Source: JAAYBQ01 sp035403465
GTDB lineage: Bacteria > Spirochaetota > UBA4802 > UBA5550
Direction of reading: 5' to 3'
Length of the DNA: 18,539 nt
Assembly: GCA_035403465.1 (NCBI GenBank)
Contig: DAONFG010000052.1
Span: forward strand, 1 to 18,539
Shown here piece by piece: positions 14,819-18,539 of this stretch (position 1 is the stretch's first letter; the number at the start of each line of letters is the position of its first letter). Under the pieces are notes generated by a model. That model was not told the origin of the DNA, did no database searches, and worked only from the letters and a program-made list of their open reading frames with translations. A program made the position numbers and the translations under genes.

Positions 14819-16329
14819 TTCTTTCTTCCTGACATATATTTTAAAGCCATCTCTCTGTCATCAAAATGGCGTTTTGTCTTCCCTATGATCTGGTAATCCT
14901 CGTGCCCCTTGCCTGCCAGCACAATGATGTCGCCCTTCTCTGCCAGGCTTACAGCAAGCGCGATTGCCTTCTCCCTGTCTGGTTCAACCTTATAACTTTT
15001 CCCGTCAATGCCCTCAAGTATATCTTTTATAATCGCATCAGGCTGCTCGGTACGGGGGTTGTCGCTTGTTACAATGGCGATGTCGGAATTCTGAACCGCA
15101 ATTCCGCCCATGACCGGACGTTTTGTCCTGTCCCTGTCGCCGCCGCATCCGAATACTGTTATTATCCTGTTGTGCGGCATTTCATTAACCGACTGCAGCA
15201 GGTTAAGGATAGCATCCCCTGTGTGCGCGTAATCCACTACAGCGTAGAATCCGAGCCCCGCGTCAACAACCTGCAGCCTGCCCGGCACACCCTCGATCAA
15301 TGACATCCCGCTAACCGCGTCCTCCATCGATATGCCTGCCGCAACAGCGGCACCCAGCGCTGCCATGGAATTGTAAACCTGGAAGCGGCCCGCAAGTTTC
15401 AGTGAAATATCCAGAGTGCTTCCGTTCATCGCGGCCCTGTAACTGACGCCTGTGATTTTATCTTCGATGGAATTCTTATCAGCTTTTAACGCGGCATCGT
15501 GTTCAATGCCGAATGTGATCATGTCGTAAGGATAGATCCTCCGCTCGGCGTAAATTCTCCTGATGTAGTCATCGTCCATATTGATTACAGCAGTACGTTT
15601 CTGCTTACTGCTCAGGGCCAGGAGTGCAAAGATCTTCCTCTTGGCCTGGAAGTACGACTCAATGTTACCATGAAAATCCAGGTGATCGCCCGTGAGGTTT
15701 GTAAAGATAACGGTATCGAACTCTATATCGTCAGCCCTGTTCAGTTCCAGCGCATGCGACGAGACCTCCATGATCACATGGGTCACGCCGTCGTCGAGCA
15801 TATGTCTCAGCAGCTCCTGGATATCTTTCGATTCAGGGGTCGTGTTCGGTGCGGGGATCACCTTCCCGGACCACCTGTAGTTCACGGTACCTATTACGCC
15901 GCATTTTATTCCCCGCGAGCCGTAAATTGTTTCCATTATATATGTAATCGATGTCTTGCCGTTGGTCCCGGTTACGCCTGTCACGTGGAGTGACCGTGAA
16001 GGGTTGCCGTAAAATGATGCGGAGAGAACAGAAAGGGCCTTACGCGTGTTATTTGAAACGAGCAGGGTTATCCCGGAATCCGCCTGTTCCCTGCACTCGC
16101 TGATCCTCCCGCCGGAAACCAGTATTACCCTGCAGCCCTTATCAACGGCAGACTGAATATACATGTGCCCGTCACTCTCGAATCCCTCGACAGCAATAAA
16201 GAGAGAACCTTCGGTCACCTTCCGTGAATCGTATTCAACCGAGGACACGGAGATGTCACCGCAAGCTCCTTCAGCAAGGCAGACCAGTCCGCCCGATTCC
16301 TTTACAAGTTCACTTACCTTCTTTATCAT
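14815..16329 (-). CDS. murE: UDP-MurNAc-L-Ala-D-Glu--meso-diaminopimelate ligase
   Basis: The 504-residue Mur ligase adds the third stem-peptide residue. The ATP loop VTGTNGKTSITYIME is at about 119-133. TTPESKDIQELL is at about 163-174, and EVSSHAL at about 188-194. NLTGDHLDFHG is at about 211-221, with the carbamyl-lysine near 230. The DNPR motif is at about 423-426 (TSDNPRTEQP) and GKGHED at 473-478. In this family DNPR selects meso-diaminopimelate rather than L-lysine, so the cross-linking residue is probably DAP. I chose the ATG at 16329 over a TTG at 16365, because AAGGA lies just upstream and the TTG has no ribosome site. It overlaps the ftsL-like gene by 20 bases, leaving no room for ftsI. 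Confidence 0.98.
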   Translation of the reverse strand: MIKKVSELVKESGGLVCLAEGACGDISVSSVEYDSRKVTEGSLFIAVEGFESDGHMYIQSAVDKGCRVILVSGGRISECREQADSGITLLVSNNTRKALSVLSASFYGNPSRSLHVTGVTGTNGKTSITYIMETIYGSRGIKCGVIGTVNYRWSGKVIPAPNTTPESKDIQELLRHMLDDGVTHVIMEVSSHALELNRADDIEFDTVIFTNLTGDHLDFHGNIESYFQAKRKIFALLALSSKQKRTAVINMDDDYIRRIYAERRIYPYDMITFGIEHDAALKADKNSIEDKITGVSYRAAMNGSTLDISLKLAGRFQVYNSMAALGAAVAAGISMEDAVSGMSLIEGVPGRLQVVDAGLGFYAVVDYAHTGDAILNLLQSVNEMPHNRIITVFGCGGDRDRTKRPVMGGIAVQNSDIAIVTSDNPRTEQPDAIIKDILEGIDGKSYKVEPDREKAIALAVSLAEKGDIIVLAGKGHEDYQIIGKTKRHFDDREMALKYMSGRKN

Positions 16330-16600
16330 TTTCCTTAACTTTACCGGTTTCCTCTTTAATAACAATAACGTCCGAAGGCTTTATCCCTGAAAGACCGCTC
16401 CTGCCGGCGTTCGATTCGATTCTGCTGAAGTTTCTCAGTTTCTCCAGTTCTAACTTCAGCTTCGCATTCCTCTCAGCAAGTGCATGCTCGGACTTAACTA
16501 CTTTCTTATAGTCCATCTTCGTTTTCATAATCTCGATGTTCTGCCATACGTACAGGATAACAAAGAGGCTCATTACAAAAACGATTCCAAAATGTTTCAT
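16310..16600 (-). CDS. ftsL: FtsL-like bitopic division protein
   Basis: This small 96-residue protein has one N-terminal membrane segment (about 4-19, FGIVFVMSLFVILYVW). A predicted coiled coil follows (about 28-60, with AERNAKLKLELEKLRNFSRI), then a charged, probably disordered tail. This is the architecture of FtsL, which pairs with FtsB and FtsQ to activate septal synthesis. The ATG overlaps the rsmH stop as ATGA. FtsL is poorly conserved in sequence, so position between rsmH and murE plus topology carry the call. The usual downstream partner, ftsI, is missing. Confidence 0.75.
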   Translation of the reverse strand: MKHFGIVFVMSLFVILYVWQNIEIMKTKMDYKKVVKSEHALAERNAKLKLELEKLRNFSRIESNAGRSGLSGIKPSDVIVIKEETGKVKENDKEGK

Positions 16601-17592
16601 AAACCCGCTGCCGGTACATCCTTAAGCTTTGTAACCGCCCGGAGCTTTGCGCTGCGCGACCTGTTGTTCCATGCAAGCTCGTCATCCTGCGGAGTAACGG
16701 GTTTCTTCGTTAAAACCTCCGCGAAGGAACCATTGTGGCATAAACAGTGCTGCGGTTCCCTGCCGCACAGGCAGCCGTCCTTCATCCTCCGGAAAAAATT
16801 CTTGGCGATCCTGTCTTCAAGTGAATGGAACGACATCGTCATCATCACCCCGCCCCCGGCCAGCACATTGAAACCCGCAGTGAGCCCCTTCTCAATTGCC
16901 TCAAGCTCCCTGTTCACCTCGATCCGCAGGGCCTGGAAGACCCTTGTTGCGGGGTGAATGTTTTTAACATGGAACTTCTTCGGGATAGCGGCCATGACGA
17001 TCGAGGCCAGCTGCCCCGTTGTCTTAATCGGCGCCAGCGCTCTCCTCTCGCAGATCACAAGGGCAATCCTCGCGGCCCACTTCTCCTCACCGTAAACTTT
17101 AAATATACGGTTAAGCTCCCTCTCCGGGTATGTGTTGATCACGTCGCGCGCATCCGGCCCGGTTCCGTCAAGGCTCATGTCGAGCGGTTCATCGTGTGCG
17201 AATGCGAACCCCCGTCCGCTCGACTCAAAATGCCACGATGAAATTCCAAAGTCGTACAATATGTAATCAGGCCTGTTTGCGGCACTGAATTCTTTATCAA
17301 TATCAGAAAAGTTGCTGTTCACAAAACGTATGCGGTCCCCGAACTGCGAAAGCCTCTCCTTTGCCCTTTCAAGAATCGCAGGGTCCCTTTCGAATCCCGT
17401 GATTTTAATTTCAGGAAAAAGTTTAAGCAGGATCTCGGAATGCCCCCCTTCACCAAGCGTGCAGTCCGCAAAATGCCCGGTCCCCTTTTTCAAAGAACCG
17501 TCAGTTATGTCAACAATTTCGCGCCAGAGTATTGGCTTGTGAATATATGCCGGATTATGAAGAGACCCGATCTCAAGATTATGTCGCTTCAT
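16597..17592 (-). CDS. rsmH: 16S rRNA (cytosine1402-N4)-methyltransferase
   Basis: The 331-residue SAM-dependent methyltransferase modifies C1402 in the decoding centre of 16S rRNA. The SAM motif DCTLGEGGHSE is at about 43-53, the acidic loop GFERD at about 66-70 and YDFGISS at about 113-119. RGFAFAHDEPLDMSLDG (about 127-143), HPATRVFQALRIEVNREL and SFHSLEDRIAKNFF are family signatures, and the C-terminus has NNRSRSAKLRAV. I chose the ATG at 17592, with GAGGG about 9 bases upstream. The frame-extending GTG at 17646 would overlap mraZ and add 18 residues atypical of the family. It starts 13 bases after mraZ. Confidence 0.98.
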   Translation of the reverse strand: MKRHNLEIGSLHNPAYIHKPILWREIVDITDGSLKKGTGHFADCTLGEGGHSEILLKLFPEIKITGFERDPAILERAKERLSQFGDRIRFVNSNFSDIDKEFSAANRPDYILYDFGISSWHFESSGRGFAFAHDEPLDMSLDGTGPDARDVINTYPERELNRIFKVYGEEKWAARIALVICERRALAPIKTTGQLASIVMAAIPKKFHVKNIHPATRVFQALRIEVNRELEAIEKGLTAGFNVLAGGGVMMTMSFHSLEDRIAKNFFRRMKDGCLCGREPQHCLCHNGSFAEVLTKKPVTPQDDELAWNNRSRSAKLRAVTKLKDVPAAGL

Positions 17593-17605
17593 CCGGCAGA
17601 GCCCT

Positions 17606-18043
17606 CTAAAATCCCAGGCCGTCGGCAAAGTGATCAAGAATCTCACCGCCCGGTTTGTAATTGCCGTAATGGTCCTTTGACCAGATCTCGATTTTATCCG
17701 AGAGCCCCAGGATTATCACATCAGTCTTAATATCAGCATATTTAAGCAGGTAGGCGGGGATTATCATCCTCCCCTGTTTATCGAGTTCGCATTCACTTGC
17801 GCCCCCCACAAGGAAACGCACAGCCATGCGGTTTTTGGGATCGGACTGTGGGAGCTGCATGAGCTTTTTTTCAACAAAATCTGTCCAGTCGCTCTCCCTG
17901 AAGGCCATGAGGCATTTATCAAAACCATGGGTGACCACAAGCTTTTCGATAAGGTTCTCCTCACCGAAAGCCTTGCGCAGTTTTACAGGAATTGCCACCC
18001 TCCCCTTGTCGTCAAGAGCGGGGGAATATTCACCCATGAACAT
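17606..18043 (-). CDS. mraZ: Transcriptional regulator MraZ
   Basis: The 145-residue protein has the two AbrB-like swapped-hairpin DNA-binding modules that define MraZ, with DDKGRVAIP at about 11-19 and DKQGRMIIP at about 88-96. MraZ forms a ring-like oligomer, binds short repeats upstream of its own gene and in known cases represses the dcw operon. It is the first gene of the cluster. The start ATG gives the usual MFMGEYSPALDDKGR opening. The ribosome site upstream is weak (TAGG). Four repeats with 10-bp spacing lie upstream at 18071-18106. Confidence 0.98.
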   Translation of the reverse strand: MFMGEYSPALDDKGRVAIPVKLRKAFGEENLIEKLVVTHGFDKCLMAFRESDWTDFVEKKLMQLPQSDPKNRMAVRFLVGGASECELDKQGRMIIPAYLLKYADIKTDVIILGLSDKIEIWSKDHYGNYKPGGEILDHFADGLGF

Positions 18044-18070
18044 TAATTTTACCTATCCTGAAGCGGTTCA

Positions 18071-18106
18071 ACCCTTTTAATCACCACTTTACCCCATAAT
18101 TCACCA
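18071..18106 (-). promoter_or_regulatory. Likely MraZ operator: four repeats with exact 10-bp period
   Basis: On the minus strand, read towards mraZ, the hexamers TGGTGA, TGGGGT, TGGTGA and AAGGGT occupy plus-strand positions 18101-18106, 18091-18096, 18081-18086 and 18071-18076. They start exactly 10 bp apart. MraZ is known to bind TGGG-like direct repeats separated by 5 bases, which also gives a 10-bp period. The array straddles the -10 box and start point, so a bound MraZ ring would block RNA polymerase. The fourth repeat is the weakest match. Confidence 0.75.
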
Positions 18107-18124
18107 ATTAATGCCTAATGTCAA
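18096..18124 (-). promoter_or_regulatory. Promoter of the dcw operon
   Basis: A perfect -35 TTGACA (minus strand, 18124-18119), a 17-base spacer and AATTAT (18101-18096, 4/6 match to the -10 consensus) lie upstream of mraZ. The predicted start near 18089 leaves a leader of about 45 bases. The -10 lies between the first two MraZ-box-like repeats. Confidence 0.7.
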
Positions 18125-18246
18125 CAAATAAACCGCATTTTAACAAAAAAACAGGGCCAGAGCCTAAACTTTTTCAAAAGAAGGTACGATAAATGAATTT
18201 CGCGCCTTTGGAGAGGGTCAGAGCCCTAAACTTAACAAAAGATTTT

Positions 18247-18280
18247 GCCACAGAGGCACAGAGTTCACAGAGAAAGGATT
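18247..18280 (+). repeat. CACAGAG-type dispersed repeat, third copy
   Basis: GCCACAGAGGCACAGAGTTC continuing to GAAAGGATT is the same element as the inverted pair at 287-414, about 18 kb away. It is followed at 18294-18314 by a short GCCAGGATGCAAAGACGCG tract that looks like another dispersed intergenic repeat. Confidence 0.6.
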
Positions 18281-18326
18281 AAAAGAATGTTTATGCCAGG
18301 ATGCAAAGACGCGGGGGAAGAGGCAT

Positions 18327-18351
18327 GTCATTCCCGCGAAGGCGGGAATCT
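18327..18351. repeat. REP-like palindrome (TTCCCGC-GAAG-GCGGGAA)
   Basis: Perfect 7-base arms (18331-18337 and 18342-18348) flank GAAG, inside the context TGTCA...TCT. This matches the common ATTCCCGCGAANGCGGGAAT type of short intergenic palindrome seen in many proteobacterial genomes. No T-run follows, so it is probably a REP rather than a terminator. Confidence 0.6.
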
Positions 18352-18433
18352 AAAACAGGACAGGAGCCGATTCCGTAATTCCGGGGAATCCGGGGTCAGA
18401 GCCCTTTAATCTCCCTGATAATAATTTTTTTAG

Positions 18434-18462
18434 TTGACTCAAACCATGCAAAAATATTTATT
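18434..18462 (+). promoter_or_regulatory. Candidate promoter of tRNA-Gly
   Basis: TTGACT (18434-18439), 17 bases, then TTTATT (18457-18462) match the consensus at 5/6 and 4/6. The start would fall near 18469, about 9 bases before the mature tRNA. It is divergent from the dcw promoter. Confidence 0.5.
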
Positions 18463-18477
18463 ACATTTCAGTTTCAA

Positions 18478-18539
18478 GCGGGTGTAGTTCAATGGTAGAA
18501 CTTTAGCCTTCCAAGCTAACCACACGGGTTCGATTCCCG
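18478..18539 (+). tRNA. tRNA-Gly (anticodon UCC), 3' end cut by window edge
   Basis: The cloverleaf is visible. The 5' acceptor strand is GCGGGTG (18478-18484). The D-stem is GTTC/GAAC (18487-18490 and 18498-18501). The anticodon stem TTAGC/GCTAA (18503-18507 and 18515-18519) encloses CTTCCAA with anticodon TCC at 18510-18512. The T-arm has CGGG-TTCGATT-CCCG. The last T-stem base, the 3' acceptor strand and any encoded CCA lie beyond the edge. It reads GGA (and probably other GGN) glycine codons. Confidence 0.93.

Larger units (their letters stand above)
18154..18410 (+). repeat. Three GGGTCAGAGCCCT-type dispersed repeat copies
   Basis: Copies at 18154-18180 and 18215-18241 share a GGG(T/C)CAGAGCC core followed by CTAAACTT and CAAAAG. 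A shorter copy at 18392-18410 has GGGGTCAGAGCCCTTTAA. All face the same way. They fill the gene-free stretch between the dcw promoter and tRNA-Gly, together with the elements listed separately. A minus-strand match to the 12-base core, GGGGGTCAGAGC, occurs at 4989-5000. I see no coding sequence here. Confidence 0.55.

Noticed and set aside
16330..16365. Upstream TTG start for murE
   Set aside because: It adds 12 basic residues atypical of MurE and has no ribosome site; the ATG at 16329 has AAGGA just upstream.
17593..17646. Upstream GTG start for rsmH
   Set aside because: It would overlap the mraZ 3' end and add residues not typical of the family; the ATG at 17592 has GAGGG at good spacing.

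Overview
The window is dominated by a division and cell wall (dcw) cluster on the minus strand, about 14.5 kb long, read from right to left: mraZ, rsmH, an ftsL-like gene, murE, murF, mraY, murD, ftsW, murG, murC, an ftsQ-like gene, ftsA and ftsZ. MurE carries the DNPR motif of meso-diaminopimelate ligases, and FtsA, FtsL and FtsQ are all present. This fits a Gram-negative bacterium with DAP-type peptidoglycan. The NDH-2 gene, the mixed base composition and the REP-like palindromes resemble environmental groups such as Desulfobacterota or Nitrospirota, but I cannot place the organism from sequence alone.

Layout. Bases 1-242 hold the 3' end of a plus-strand gene, possibly an alpha/beta-hydrolase-like protein. 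At 369-2314 is a minus-strand pair, a TetR-type regulator followed by an NDH-2-type NADH dehydrogenase. It is divergent from a plus-strand metallo-beta-lactamase-fold gene (2563-3348), and the 248-base gap holds facing promoters and operator-like palindromes. A perfect 20-bp-arm hairpin separates that gene from the convergent ftsZ. From ftsA to mraZ the genes overlap or are at most 19 bases apart, except for 50 bases before the conventional ftsW start. At the right edge, a promoter with four 10-bp-spaced repeats (a likely MraZ operator) drives the cluster. Beyond it lie about 350 bases of dispersed repeats and a tRNA-Gly(UCC) cut by the window edge.

How the genes work together. MurC, D, E and F build UDP-MurNAc-pentapeptide, MraY and MurG make lipid II, FtsW polymerises it at the septum, FtsL and FtsQ regulate FtsW, and FtsA and FtsZ form the cytoskeletal ring. 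RsmH methylates 16S rRNA and MraZ represses the operon.

Departures from the textbook order. ftsI (the PBP3 partner of FtsW) is missing between ftsL and murE. murB and ddl are missing between murC and ftsQ. ftsZ is split from ftsA by a 656-base repeat-rich spacer with a candidate terminator and a candidate ftsZ promoter. ftsW has no conventional start codon where its conserved N-terminus begins. I see no CRISPR array, transposase, prophage or clearly new multi-gene system. The most interesting material is the non-coding spacer and a few gene-boundary anomalies.
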